Shown: one piece after another, positions 1 through 14,018 of the stretch
Layout of the letters: the number at the start of each line of letters is the position of its first letter
How positions within the stretch are numbered: position 1 is the first letter of the stretch
Assembly: GCA_036971475.1 (NCBI GenBank)
Contig: JBAIZL010000007.1
Location: forward strand, 36,571,783 to 36,635,782
DNA from: Prosapia bicincta
Lineage: Eukaryota > Arthropoda > Insecta > Hemiptera > Cercopidae
Reading direction: 5' to 3'
Length of the DNA stretch: 64,000 nt
Position numbers and translations under genes: made by a program
The notes under the pieces: generated by a model
What the model was told of the DNA's origin: nothing
The model's database searches: none
Seen by the model: only the letters and a program-made list of their open reading frames with translations

Positions 1-440
1 CATTGTCCTAGGACTGTTGAACTATAATTGTAAAAACTCTTTATCAATAGATTATTATAAAGTATAGAAATATTTGCGGGGAGTTTGGAATCGATGCTGT
101 TCTCCCGAATCTTACTATCCCAGCCAAATGCGATTGCTATCCAATGGCACGCCTAAGAGATTCCGAAAGTGAGAGTTAATCTACGACATGGATACGACAT
201 CTCTCGAACCAGGGGAGTTCAAGTCTTTAATTTATTTCACTTTTTCTTCTTTAAATTCTCCTCGTCTTTAAAGTTTTTTCTTCGTCTCGTTCTCCTAGGC
301 AGGCTTTAGAAAACGGGAGAAAGGGGGAGGTTCCAGTCCAAATGAAGCGACTCCCGATAAGGTGGTATGGGGGTATATATTTTTTTATAATAGTACTAGT
401 AAAAGTCATCTATTAAATTATATAGTTTTATACATAAAAA
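1..440. other. Unique sequence, no gene seen
   Basis: Left edge of the window. It contains a pyrimidine-rich stretch (about 225-300) and no open frame or repeat that I can support. Confidence 0.5.
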
Positions 441-709
441 CCTCCATTGAAGGTGGGTGTCCGCACCTTAGGACCTCCATTGAAGGTGGGTGTCCGCACC
501 TTAGGACCTCCATTGAAGGTGGGTGTCCGCACCTTAGGACCTTCATTGAAGGTGGGTGTCCGCACCTTAGGACCTCCATTGAAGGTGGGTGTCCGCACCT
601 TAGGACCTCCATTGAAGGTGGGTGTCCGCACCTTAGGACCTCCATTGAAGGTGGGTGTCCGCACCTTAGGACCTCCATTGAAGGTGGGTGTCCGCACCTT
701 AGGACCTCC
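441..709. repeat. 33-bp minisatellite, 8 copies
   Basis: Eight head-to-tail 33-bp units begin at 441, 474, 507, 540, 573, 606, 639 and 672. They are almost identical; one unit near 540 has CTTCATT in place of CTCCATT. The array closes with the first bases of a ninth unit (CCTCC at 705). Each unit contains AAGGTG and CACCTT separated by 8 nt, a possible small hairpin. Because 33 is divisible by 3, both strands read as open 11-residue protein repeats. This is an arithmetic consequence of the period and not evidence of coding. Confidence 0.97.
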
Positions 710-1094
710 TCGTTACCTTCAGAGAACATTGGGAACCAGTTCCACGGCCTTAATTTTAACCGTAGCTCCCTGTAATAATGTGCTAACTCCATACCATCTT
801 CACACGCGTTTTCTGGGGAACATTATTGAGGTGGTTCCCAGTTGCTTGAATTGTCGTTTCTTAAAACTGTGACGTAACAAATGCCGGCCAGGATGGTAAC
901 CGGTGCGCTTACATTATGTTGTACGAATACACAGTACCCCTTTATACCTCTCTGACATTTCCACCAAGGGTGGCACTTCCAAAACCTGCACATCCGATGC
1001 TATGATTCTTCCTACACTCCTTAGCCAATATCTAATGGTTCTGTGTCCCTACTTTTATCGTATTTATATTCAAAATACTTCTATTTGCTTCGTA
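710..1094. other. Unique sequence, no gene seen
   Basis: Spacer between the 33-bp and 169-bp arrays. It holds a short open frame (903-1118) that I do not recognise and do not support as a gene. Confidence 0.4.
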
Positions 1095-4000
1095 GGCGTT
1101 AATAGTCGTACGAGCTAATCCCGTACAAAACTATAAAAAACTCATTTATTCTTACCGTTTTTATATCTCTACATGAGTTAAAGTCTCTCTGGAACTCCAA
1201 ATACAGTGACATCTTGACCTGAAGCAGGAACGCGGTGCATGACTCTTCTCGACCTCCAATTCCTAGGCAATAACATCGTACTTGCTGATCTCGTTAAAAC
1301 TACGAGAAACTCATTTATTCTTACCGTTTTTATATCTCTACATGAGTTAAAGTCTCTCTGGAACTCCAAATACACGTGATATCTTGACCTGAAGCAGGAA
1401 CGCGGTGCATGACTCTTCTCGATCTCCAATTCGTAGGAAATAACATCGTACTTGTTGATCTCGTTAAAACTACGAGAAACTCATTTATTCTTACCGTTTT
1501 TATATCTCTACATGAGTTAAAGTCTCTCTGGAACTCCAAATACAGTGACATCATGACCTGAAGCAGAAACGCGGTGCATGACTCTTCTCCATCTCCAATT
1601 CCTAGGAAATAACATCGTACTTGCTGATCTCGTTAAAACTACGAGAAACTCATTTATTCTTACCGTTTTTATATCTCTACATGAGTTAAAGTCTCTCTGG
1701 AACTCCAAATACAGTGATATCTTGACCTGAAGCAGGAACGCGGTGCATGACTCTTCTCGACCTCCAATTCGTAGGAAATAACATCGTACTTGCTGATCTC
1801 GTTAAAACTACGAGAAACTCATTTATTCTTACCGTTTTTATATCTCTACATGAGTTAAAGTCTCTCTGGAACTCCAAATACAGTGATATCTTGACCTGAA
1901 GCAGGAACGCGGTGCATGACTCTTCTCGACCTCCAATTCCTAAGAAATAACATCGTACTTGCTGATCTCGTTAAAACTACGAGAAACTCATTTATTCTTA
2001 CCGTTTTTATATCTCTACATGAGTTAAAGTCTCTCTGGAACTCCAAATACAGTGATATCTTGACCTGAAGCAGGAACGCGGTGCATGACTCTTCTCGAGC
2101 TCCAATTCCTAGGAAATAACATCGTACTTGCTGATCTCGTTAAAACTACGAGAAACTCGTTTATTCTTACCGTTTTTATATCTCTACATGAGTTAAAGTC
2201 TCTCTGGAACTCCAAATACAGTGATATCTTGACCTGAAGCAGGAACGCGGTGCATGACTCTTCTCGAGCTCCAATTCCTAGGAAATAACATCGTACTTGC
2301 TGAGCTCGTTAAAACTACGAGAAACTCATTTATTCTTACCGTTTTTATATCTCTACATGAGTTAAAGTCTCTCTGGAACTCCAAATACAGTGATATCTTG
2401 ACCTGAAGCAGAAACGCGGTGCAGACTCTTCTCGACCTCCAATTCGTAGGAAATAACATCGTACTTGCTGATCTCGTTAAAACTACGAGAAACTCATTTA
2501 TTCTTACCGTTTTTATATCTCTACATGAGTTAAAGTCTCTCTGGAACTCCAAATACAGTGATATCTTGACCTGAAGCAGGAACGCGGTGCATGACTCTTC
2601 TCGACCTCCAATTCCTAGGAAATAACATCGTACTTGCTGATCTCGTTAAAACTACGAGAAACTCATTTATTCTTACCGTTTTTATATCTCTACATGAGTT
2701 AAAGTCTCTCTGGAACTCCAAATACAGTGATATCTTGACCTGAAGCAGGAACGCGGTGCATGACTCTTCTCGACCTCCAATTCGTAGGAAATAACATCGT
2801 ACTTGCTGATCTCGTTAAAACTACGAGAAACTCATTTATTCTTACCGTTTTTATATCTCTACATGAGTTAAAGTCTCTCTGGAACTCCAAATACAGTGAT
2901 ATCTTGACCTGAAGCAGGAACGCGGTGCATGACTCTTCTCGAGCTCCAATTCCTAGGAAATAACATCGTACTTGCTGATCTCGTTAAAACTACGAGAAAC
3001 TCATTTATTCTTACCGTTTTTATATCTCTACATGAGTTAAAGTCTCTCTGGAACTCCAAATACAGTGATATCTTGACCTGAAGCAGGAACGCGGTGCATG
3101 ACTCTTCTCGAGCTCCAATTCCTAGGAAATAACATCGTACTTGCTGATCTCGTTAAAACTACGAGAAACTCATTTATTCTTACCGTTTTTATATCTCTAC
3201 ATGAGTTAAAGTCTCTCTGGAACTCCAAATACAGTGATATCTTGACCTGAAGCAGGAACGCGGTGCATGACTCTTCTCGAGCTCCAATTCGTAGGAAATA
3301 ACATCGTACTTGCTGATCTCGTTAAAACTACGAGAAACTCATTTATTCTTACCGTTTTTATATCTCTACATGAGTTAAAGTCTCTCTGGAACTCCAAATA
3401 CAGTGATATCTTGACCTGAAGCAGGAACGCGGTGCATGACTCTTCTCGAGCTCCAATTCCTAGGAAATAACATCGTACTTGCTGATCTCGTTAAAACTAC
3501 GAGAAACTCATTTATTCTTACCGTTTTTATATCTCTACATGAGTTAAAGTCTCTCTGGAACTCCAAATACAGTGATATCTTGACCTGAAGCAGGAACGCG
3601 GTGCATGACTCTTCTCGAGCTCCAATTCCTAGGAAATAACATCGTACTTGCTGATCTCGTTAAAACTACGAGAAACTCATTTATTCTTACCGTTTTTATA
3701 TCTCTACATGAGTTAAAGTCTCTCTGGAACTCCAAATACAGTGATATCTTGACCTGAAGCAGGAACGCGGTGCATGACTCTTCTCCATCTCCAATTCCTA
3801 GGAAATAACATCGTACTTGCTGATCTCGTTAAAACTACGAGAAACTCATTTATTCTTACCGTTTTTATATCTCTACATGAGTTAAAGTCTCTCTGGAACT
3901 CCAAATACAGTGATATCTTGACCTGAAGCAGGAACGCGGTGCATGACTCTTCTCGAGCTCCAATTCCTAGGAAATAACATCGTACTTGCTGATCTCGTTA

Positions 4001-4162
4001 AAACTACGAGAAACTCATTTATTCTTACCGTTTTTATATCTCTACATGATTTAAAGTCTCTCTGGAACTCCAAATACAGTGATATCTTGACCTGAAGCAG
4101 GAACGCGGTGCATGACTCTTCTCGACCTCCAATTCGTAGGAAATAACATCGTACTTGCTGAT
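1095..4162. repeat. 169-bp satellite-like array, about 18 copies
   Basis: The segment starting CTCATTTATT recurs from 1141 to 4014, exactly 17 periods of 169 bp. One unit carries a +1 insertion (near 1375) and one a -1 deletion (near 2422), and these cancel. A degenerate part-copy lies at 1095-1140. The array stops inside a unit at about 4162, after CTTGCTGAT. Variation is limited to a few positions, for example GACCTCC/GAGCTCC/CATCTCC and CCTAGG/CGTAGG. Each unit carries AACTCAT and ATGAGTT as an inverted pair about 30 nt apart. The 63-codon open frames on the - strand recur only because the copies are near-identical. Confidence 0.97.
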
Positions 4163-6078
4163 TAAGACGAAGATAATGTTTTCAGTTGTTATAGAAATAA
4201 CGACGAAACCAAAATGTAGCTTCATCTTTTATGAAATAATATAATGCCCTCTTTTTTATATAATTAGATCGCTTTATGAGAGACACGATAGAGGCTCCAT
4301 AGATCTAGACGACATTAAATGTTAATATTGTAGCTAGTAGCAGGCTCCAGTGCTCATTTTTGCTGTAGTTATTCGTTTTCACAAGCTGAGTTGCTCTGAA
4401 GGCTGAAAAAGTATAGGCCTACAAACATTATTTGGCGCCGTCGAGCATAGCCCAGGAGACCCAAATTTATAGTCAAGTGCACCACTCATCCCGTTTTACA
4501 AAAATACTTTTTTAATTTTAATCCGACTACAGTATTATCCTTCATCACGTGTATGCCTATTTTTACAAACGCTATTGATCGGCTGCCATTACACAATAAA
4601 GGTTTTATGGCAGGGTCTAATTTCCTTAATACTCTCTCGACAAGTTAGTACGTGTTGCTAGAATGTGACATGATAAAAACAAGTTCTTTTTGGCTCTTCG
4701 ATCGTCTGCAGACGCAACCCGAGGCATAGTTGTACAATATACTTCGTATTTTTCCGATGTAAAATGTACAGATTACAAGTTAGACCGTAAAGCGCATTTT
4801 ATGTGCCTCAGCCGTTTAGATATGAATCCGATTATAACACCGACCGGACTCGGAGTTCACTTTAGCTATAATTCTCAGTAGCGCTAAATAGAGCCGAAAC
4901 GAATCGAGTTTGTTGGGTTATAAATTCTACTTTCTATGTTGAAGTGAAGCTCGAGTATTTATGCTAATTGTTATAAAGGTTATAAAAGGTTTTACATTGT
5001 TATAAATGTCTAATGGGGCCATTTAAATTCTAGTTATATTGTTTTCGCTATTATACTGGTTTCCTGAAAGTATGGGATGTTGGTTTATCTGTAAGACATG
5101 CAAAATCACCGACACGCCGGTCACTGCCCAATGTTGTCCTTAATCCTGAGAAACCGTCCAGTCCTGCGTTTTAAACCATACAAACAAACGACTATTTAAC
5201 AACTAATAGGTTGACCTGCAGATAAAATCGCGACAATTTTTCGTTCATTAAGATAGGTTTGCAGGGGAGACATTCATAGATCTGTTAGTATCTCCCACAT
5301 GTGGCGAATTATCTGAATTAAATATAAGTGAAGAGTCTAGAGTATTAAAACCCTCTCAAACGTATTTGTGATAGTTTGTGGTTCCCAGTCTTCTTCTGGG
5401 AGCCAACCGTGAATTGTATCACTCATCCTGGACGTGCTGTAAAACGTCTGAATCTTTCCTTATAAGAGAATGAAAAAGGTTTTCTTCCTACATGGCGCAG
5501 CACTCGCCTTCGCTTAGAAACGGAAGATATTCCTCGAAAGAGCCCATCACCACTTCTTTTCTACAGGGCCCTGTACATTATTTTATTTGAATGTTAAAGA
5601 GGAGATTCTTCAATTTATTGTATCCCTTTTGAAAAGCTGTGTGATTGCTCACATCTGTCAACTTCAACTGAGACATATTCCGTTTCATCTGTAATGTCCA
5701 CATGGAACCGAAATTACATAATTCATGTTTTACTTTAAAAGGGAACATTTAATGAACGAATAATTACTCAAACTACGATCAGTTACACTCTAATTATGAT
5801 CGATTTAGAATTTTCAGTGATTCTTTGTAAACACTTGCTACATTTTGTAAACATTCGGGACGGCACTAGAAGCACTTTGTTGTCCTTGTGGTAACCGCCC
5901 AAGGAAGGAGCTGTTGCTAAATGTAGGATTTACCTTCCGAATATAGTACTTTTTCGTCTTGACTTTGTTTCTGTTGCTAAAATTAAAAGAAAAATCTATC
6001 CTTAAACTGTCTTGTATTTTTCTAATTTTCCCTACACAATTCCACACTAACTAAGGCAATCACAAAGTATTCAAGTTT
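4163..6078. other. Unique AT-rich sequence, no gene seen
   Basis: About 1.9 kb between two large arrays. The open frames here (4690-4881 on +, 5838-6047 on -) are short and unrecognised. Near 5380-5410 there is an imperfect hairpin (TGGTTCCCAG / CTGGGAGCCA), possibly a relic of an inverted-repeat element. Confidence 0.4.
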
Positions 6079-6287
6079 ATTTCTCTGTCTTTAAGAGCAG
6101 AAGAATCCAAGTGTCCCTAAGCGATCATGCCTTGCGTACACGACCAGAGCAGCAGTAAGCCCCAACTTTAGTCCTGCTTTTACTCCAGCCATCCACTATT
6201 TTCCCTTTTCCTATACGGTTGTGTGACTGAAGATACCGTGGTTTGCGTGACCTTCTAATGGCTCCTACAGAGGGTACAGAGAACAAT

Positions 6288-9200
6288 ATTTCTCTGTCTT
6301 TAAGAGCAGAAGAATCCAAGTGTCCCTAAGCGATCATGCCTTGCGTACACGACCAGAGCAGCAGTAAGCCCCAACTTTAGTCCTGCTTTTACTCCAGCCA
6401 TCCACTATTTTCCCTTTTCCTATACGGTTGTGTGACTGAAGATACCGTGGTTTGCGTGACCTTCTAATGCCTCCGACAGAGGGTACAGAGAGCAATATTT
6501 CTCTGTCTTTAAGAGCACAAGAATCCAAGTGTCCCTAAGCGATCATGCCTTGCGAACACGACCAGAGCAGCAGTAAGCCCCAACTTTAGTCCTGCTTTTA
6601 CTCCAGCTATCCACTATTTTCCGTTTTCCTACACGGTTGTGTGACTGAAGATACCGTGGTTTGCGTGACCTTCTAATGCCTCCGACAGAGGGTACAGAGA
6701 GCAATATTTCTCTGTCTTTAAGAGCAGAAGAATCCAAGTGTCCCTAAGCGATCATGCCTTGCGAACACGACCAGAGCAGCAGTAAGCCCCAACTTTAGTC
6801 CTGCTTTTACTCCAGCTATCCACTATTTTCCGTTTTCCTACACGGTTGTGTGACTAAAGATACCGTGGTTTGCGTGACCTTCTAATGCCTCCGACAGAGG
6901 GTACAGAGAGCAATATTTCTCTGTCTTTAAGAGCAGAAGAATCCAAGTGTCCCTAAGCGATCATGCCTTGCGAACACGACCAGAGCAGCAGTAAGCCCCA
7001 ACTTTAGTCCTGCTTTTACTCCAGCTATCCACTATTTTCCGTTTTCCTACATGGTTGTGTGACTGAAGATACCGTGGTTTGCGTGACCTTCTAATGGCTC
7101 CGACAGAGGGCACAGAAAGCAATATTTCTCTGTCTTTAAGAGCAGAAGAATCCAAGTGTCCCTAAGCGATCATGCCTTGCGAACACGACCAGAGCAGCAG
7201 TAAGCCCCAACTTTAGTCCTGCTTTTACTCCAGCTATCCACTATTTTCCCTTTTCCTACACGGTTGTGTGACTGAAGATACCGTGGTTTGCGTGACCTTC
7301 TAATGGCTCCGACAGAGGGTACAGAGAGCAATATTTCTCTGTCTTTAAGAGCAGAAGAATCCAAGTGTCCCTAAGCGATCATGCCTTGCGTACACGACCA
7401 GAGCAGCAGTAAGCCCCAACTTTAGTCCTGCTTTTACTCCAGCTATCCATTATTTTCCGTTTTCCTACATGGTTGTGTGACTGAAGATACCGTGGTTTGC
7501 GTGACCTTCTAATGGCTCCTACAGAGGGTACAGAGAGCAATATTTCTCTGTCTTTAAGAGCAGAAGAATTCAAGTGTCCCTAAGCGATCATGCCTTGCGT
7601 ACACGACCAGAGCAGCAGTAAGCCTCAACTTTAGTCCTGCTTTTACTCCAGCTATCCACTATTTTCCCTTTTCCTACACGGTTGTGTGACTGAAGATACC
7701 GTGGTTTGCGTGACCTTCTAATGGCTCCGACAGAGGGTACAGAGAGCAATATTTCTCTGTCTTTAAGAGCAGAAGAATCCAAGTGTCCCTAAGCGATCAT
7801 GCCTTGCGTACACGACCAGAGCAGCAGTAAGCCCCAACTTTAGTCCTGCTTTTACTCCAGCTATCCATTATTTTCCGTTTTCCTACATGGTTGTGTGACT
7901 GAAGATACCGTGGTTTGCGTGACCTTCTAATGGCTCCGACAGATGGTACAGAGAGCAATATTTCTCTGTCTTTAAGAGCAGAAGAATTCAAGTGTCCCTA
8001 AGCGATCATGCCTTGCGTACACGACCAGAGCAGCAGTAAGCCCCAACTTTAGTCCTGCTTTTACTCCAGCCATCCACTATTTTCCCTTTTCCTATACGGT
8101 TGTGTGACTGAAGATACCGTGGTTTGCGTGACCTTCTAATGCCTCCGACAGAGGGTACAGAGAGCAATATTTCTCTGTCTTTAAGAGCACAAGAATCCAA
8201 GTGTCCCTAAGCGATCATGCCTTGCGAACACGACCAGAGCAGCAGTAAGCCCCAACTTTAGTCCTGCTTTTACTCCAGCTATCCACTATTTTCCGTTTTC
8301 CTACACGGTTGTGTGACTGAAGATACCGTGGTTTGCGTGACCTTCTAATGCCTCCGACAGAGGGTACAGAGAGCAATATTTCTCTGTCTTTAAGAGCAGA
8401 AGAATCCAAGTGTCCCTAAGCGATCATGCCTTGCGAACACGACCAGAGCAGCAGTAAGCCCCAACTTTAGTCCTGCTTTTACTCCAGCTATCCACTATTT
8501 TCCGTTTTCCTACACGGTTGTGTGACTAAAGATACCGTGGTTTGCGTGACCTTCTAATGCCTCCGACAGAGGGTACAGAGAGCAATATTTCTCTGTCTTT
8601 AAGAGCAGAAGAATCCAAGTGTCCCTAAGCGATCATGCCTTGCGAACACGACCAGAGCAGCAGTAAGCCCCAACTTTAGTCCTGCTTTTACTCCAGCTAT
8701 CCACTATTTTCCGTTTTCCTACATGGTTGTGTGACTGAAGATACCGTGGTTTGCGTGACCTTCTAATGGCTCCGACAGAGGGCACAGAAAGCAATATTTC
8801 TCTGTCTTTAAGAGCAGAAGAATCCAAGTGTCCCTAAGCGATCATGCCTTGCGAACACGACCAGAGCAGCAGTAAGCCCCAACTTTAGTCCTGCTTTTAC
8901 TCCAGCTATCCACTATTTTCCCTTTTCCTACACGGTTGTGTGACTGAAGATACCGTGGTTTGCGTGACCTTCTAATGGCTCCGACAGAGGGTACAGAGAG
9001 CAATATTTCTCTGTCTTTAAGAGCAGAAGAATCCAAGTGTCCCTAAGCGATCATGCCTTGCGTACACGACCAGAGCAGCAGTAAGCCCCAACTTTAGTCC
9101 TGCTTTTACTCCAGCTATCCATTATTTTCCGTTTTCCTACATGGTTGTGTGACTGAAGATACCGTGGTTTGCGTGACCTTCTAATGGCTCCTACAGAGGG

Positions 9201-9840
9201 TACAGAGAGCAATATTTCTCTGTCTTTAAGAGCAGAAGAATTCAAGTGTCCCTAAGCGATCATGCCTTGCGTACACGACCAGAGCAGCAGTAAGCCTCAA
9301 CTTTAGTCCTGCTTTTACTCCAGCTATCCACTATTTTCCCTTTTCCTACACGGTTGTGTGACTGAAGATACCGTGGTTTGCGTGACCTTCTAATGGCTCC
9401 GACAGAGGGTACAGAGAGCAATATTTCTCTGTCTTTAAGAGCAGAAGAATCCAAGTGTCCCTAAGCGATCATGCCTTGCGTACACGACCAGAGCAGCAGT
9501 AAGCCCCAACTTTAGTCCTGCTTTTACTCCAGCTATCCACTATTTTCCCTTTTCCTACACGGTTGTGTGACTGAAGATACCGTGGTTTGCGTGACCTTCT
9601 AATGGCTCCGACAGAGGGTACAGAGAGCAATATTTCTCTGTCTTTAAGAGCAGAAGAATCCAAGTGTCCCTAAGCGATCATGCCTTGCGTACACGACCAG
9701 AGCAGCAGTAAGCCCCAACTTTAGTCCTGCTTTTACTCCAGCTATCCATTATTTTCCGTTTTCCTACATGGTTGTGTGACTGAAGATACCGTGGTTTGCG
9801 TGACCTTCTAATGGCTCCGACAGATGGTACAGAGAGCAAT
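6288..9840. repeat. Higher-order block A: 8-unit (1672-bp) duplication in the 209-bp array
   Basis: Marker variants reappear 1672 bp (8 x 209) apart. AAGAGCACAAG occurs at 6511 and 8183. GACTAAAGAT occurs near 6853 and 8525. GGGCACAGAAAGC occurs near 7109 and 8781. The second block contains one additional unit (about 9423-9631), so later markers are 1881 bp apart. Confidence 0.9.
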
Positions 9841-10258
9841 ATTTCTCTGTCTTTAAGAGCAGAAGAATTCAAGTGTCCCTAAGCGATCATGCCTTGCGTA
9901 CACGACCAGAGCAGCAGTAAGCCCCAACTTTAGTCCTGCTTTTACTCCAGCTATCCATTATTTTCCGTTTTCCTACATGGTTGTGTGACTGAAGATACCG
10001 TGGTTTGCGTGACCTTCTAATGGCTCCGACAGATGGTACAGAGAGCAATATTTCTCTGTCTTTAAGAGCAGAAGAATCCAAGTGTCCCTAAGCGATCATG
10101 ACTTGCGTACACGACCAGAGCAGCAGTAAGCCCCAACTTTAGTCCTGCTTTTACTCCAGCTATCCACTATTTTCCCTTTTCCTATACGGTTGTGTGACTG
10201 AAGATACCGTGGTTTGCGTGACCTTCTAATGGCTCCGACAGAGGGTACAGAGAGCAAT

Positions 10259-13200
10259 ATTTCTCTGTCTTTAAGAGCAGAAGAATCCAAGTGTCCCTAA
10301 GCGATCATGCCTTGCGTACACGACCAGAGCAGCAGTAAGCCCCAACTTTAGTCCTGCTTTTACTCCAGCTATCCACTATTTTCCCTTTTCCTATACGGTT
10401 GTGTGACTGAAGATACCGTGGTTTGCGTGACCTTCTAATGGCTCCTACAGAGGGTACAGAGAGCAATATTTCTCTGTCTTTAAGAGCAGAAGAATCCAAG
10501 TGTCCCTAAGCGATCATGCCTTGCGTACGCGACCAGAGCAGCAGTAAGCCCCAACTTTAGTCCTGCTTTTACTCCAGCTATCCACTGTTTTCCCTTTTCC
10601 TACACGGTTGTGTGACTGAAGATACCGTGGTTTGCGTGACCTTCTAATGGCTGCGACAGAGGGTACAGAGAGCAATATTTCTCTGTCTTTAAGAGCAGAA
10701 GAATCCAAGTGTCCCTAAGCGATCATGCCTTGCGTACACGACCAGAGCAGCAGTAAGCCCCAACTTTAGTCCTGCTTTTACTCCAGCTATCCACTATTTT
10801 CCCTTTCCTATACGGTTGTGTGACTGAAGATACCGTGGTTTGCGTGACCTTCTAATGGCTCCTACAGAGGGTACAGAGAGCAATATTTCTCTGTCTTTAA
10901 GAGCAGAAGAATCCAAGTGTCCCTAAGCGATCATGCCTTGCGTACACGACCAGAGCAGCAGTAAGCCCCAACTTTAGTCCTGCTTTTACTCCAGCTATCC
11001 ACTATTTTCCCTTTTCCTACACGGTTGTGTGACTGAAGATACCGTGGTTTGCGTGACCTTCTAATGGCTCCTACAGAGGGTACAGAGAGCAATATTTCTC
11101 TGTCTTTAAGAGCAGAAGAATTCAAGTGTCCCTAAGCGATCATGCCTTGCGTACACGACCAGAGCAGCAGTAAGCCCCAACTTTAGTCCTGCTTTTACTC
11201 CAGCTATCCACTATTTTCCCTTTTCCTACACGGTTGTGTGACTGAAGATACCGTGGTTTGCGTGACCTTCTAATGGCTCCGACAGAGGGTACAGAGAGCA
11301 ATATTTCTCTGTCTTTAAGAGCAGAAGAATCCAAGTGTCCCTAAGCGATCATGCCTTGCGTACACGACCAGAGCAGCAGTAAGCCCCAACTTTAGTCCTG
11401 CTTTTACTCCAGCTATCCACTATTTTCCCTTTTCCTACACGGTTGTGTGACTGAAGATACCGTGGTTTGCGTGACCTTCTAATGGCTCCGACAGAGGGTA
11501 CAGAGAGCAATATTTCTCTGTCTTTAAGAGCAGAAGAATCCAAGTGTCCCTAAGCGATCATGCCTTGCGTACACGACCAGAGCAGCAGTAAGCCCCAACT
11601 TTAGTCCTGCTTTTACTCCAGCTATCCATTATTTTCCGTTTTCCTACATGGTTGTGTGACTGAAGATACCGTGGTTTGCGTGACCTTCTAATGGCTCCTA
11701 CAGAGGGTACAGAGAGCAATATTTCTCTGTCTTTAAGAGCAGAAGAATTCAAGTGTCCCTAAGCGATCATGCCTTGCGTACACGACCAGAGCAGCAGTAA
11801 GCCCCAACTTTAGTCCTGCTTTTACTCCAGCTATCCACTATTTTCCCTTTTCCTACACGGTTGTGTGACTGAAGATACCGTGGTTTGCGTGACCTTCTAA
11901 TGGCTCCGACAGAGGGTACAGAGAGCAATATTTCTCTGTCTTTAAGAGCAGAAGAATCCAAGTGTCCCTAAGCGATCATGCCTTGCGTACACGACCAGAG
12001 CAGCAGTAAGCCATAACTTTAGTCCTGCTTTTACTCCAGCTATCCACTATTTTCCCTTTTCCTACACGGTTGTGTGACTGAAGATACCGTGGTTTGCGTG
12101 ACCTTCTAATGGCTCCGACAGAGGGTACAGAGAGCAATATTTCTCTGTCTTTAAGAGCAGAAGAATCCAAGTGTCCCTAAGCGATCATGCCTTGCGTACA
12201 CGACCAGAGCAGCAGTAAGCCCCAACTTTAGTCCTGCTTTTACTCCAGCTATCCACTATTTTCCCTTTTCCTATACGGTTGTGTGACTGAAGATACCGTG
12301 GTTTGCGTGACCTTCTAATGGCTCCTACAGAGGGTACAGAGAGCAATATTTCTCTGTCTTTAAGAGCAGAAGAATCCAAGTGTCCCTAAGCGATCATGCC
12401 TTGCGTACGCGACCAGAGCAGCAGTAAGCCCCAACTTTAGTCCTGCTTTTACTCCAGCTATCCACTGTTTTCCCTTTTCCTACACGGTTGTGTGACTGAA
12501 GATACCGTGGTTTGCGTGACCTTCTAATGGCTGCGACAGAGGGTACAGAGAGCAATATTTCTCTGTCTTTAAGAGCAGAAGAATCCAAGTGTCCCTAAGC
12601 GATCATGCCTTGCGTACACGACCAGAGCAGCAGTAAGCCCCAACTTTAGTCCTGCTTTTACTCCAGCTATCCACTATTTTCCCTTTCCTATACGGTTGTG
12701 TGACTGAAGATACCGTGGTTTGCGTGACCTTCTAATGGCTCCTACAGAGGGTACAGAGAGCAATATTTCTCTGTCTTTAAGAGCAGAAGAATCCAAGTGT
12801 CCCTAAGCGATCATGCCTTGCGTACACGACCAGAGCAGCAGTAAGCCCCAACTTTAGTCCTGCTTTTACTCCAGCTATCCACTATTTTCCCTTTTCCTAC
12901 ACGGTTGTGTGACTGAAGATACCGTGGTTTGCGTGACCTTCTAATGGCTCCTACAGAGGGTACAGAGAGCAATATTTCTCTGTCTTTAAGAGCAGAAGAA
13001 TTCAAGTGTCCCTAAGCGATCATGCCTTGCGTACACGACCAGAGCAGCAGTAAGCCCCAACTTTAGTCCTGCTTTTACTCCAGCTATCCACTATTTTCCC
13101 TTTTCCTACACGGTTGTGTGACTGAAGATACCGTGGTTTGCGTGACCTTCTAATGGCTCCGACAGAGGGTACAGAGAGCAATATTTCTCTGTCTTTAAGA

Positions 13201-14018
13201 GCAGAAGAATCCAAGTGTCCCTAAGCGATCATGCCTTGCGTACACGACCAGAGCAGCAGTAAGCCCCAACTTTAGTCCTGCTTTTACTCCAGCTATCCAC
13301 TATTTTCCCTTTTCCTACACGGTTGTGTGACTGAAGATACCGTGGTTTGCGTGACCTTCTAATGGCTCCGACAGAGGGTACAGAGAGCAATATTTCTCTG
13401 TCTTTAAGAGCAGAAGAATCCAAGTGTCCCTAAGCGATCATGCCTTGCGTACACGACCAGAGCAGCAGTAAGCCCCAACTTTAGTCCTGCTTTTACTCCA
13501 GCTATCCATTATTTTCCGTTTTCCTACATGGTTGTGTGACTGAAGATACCGTGGTTTGCGTGACCTTCTAATGGCTCCTACAGAGGGTACAGAGAGCAAT
13601 ATTTCTCTGTCTTTAAGAGCAGAAGAATTCAAGTGTCCCTAAGCGATCATGCCTTGCGTACACGACCAGAGCAGCAGTAAGCCCCAACTTTAGTCCTGCT
13701 TTTACTCCAGCTATCCACTATTTTCCCTTTTCCTACACGGTTGTGTGACTGAAGATACCGTGGTTTGCGTGACCTTCTAATGGCTCCGACAGAGGGTACA
13801 GAGAGCAATATTTCTCTGTCTTTAAGAGCAGAAGAATCCAAGTGTCCCTAAGCGATCATGCCTTGCGTACACGACCAGAGCAGCAGTAAGCCATAACTTT
13901 AGTCCTGCTTTTACTCCAGCTATCCACTATTTTCCCTTTTCCTACACGGTTGTGTGACTGAAGATACCGTGGTTTGCGTGACCTTCTAATGGCTCCGACA
14001 GAGGGTACAGAGAGCAAT
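10259..14018. repeat. Higher-order block B: 9-unit (1880-bp) duplication in the 209-bp array
   Basis: The rare variants GCTGCGACAG (near 10650 and 12530), the 1-bp deletion in CCCTTTCCTA (near 10801 and 12681) and AGCCATAAC (near 12009 and 13889) all recur 1880 bp apart. This is nine units, including one 208-bp unit. It shows a recent duplication of a nine-unit block. Confidence 0.92.
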
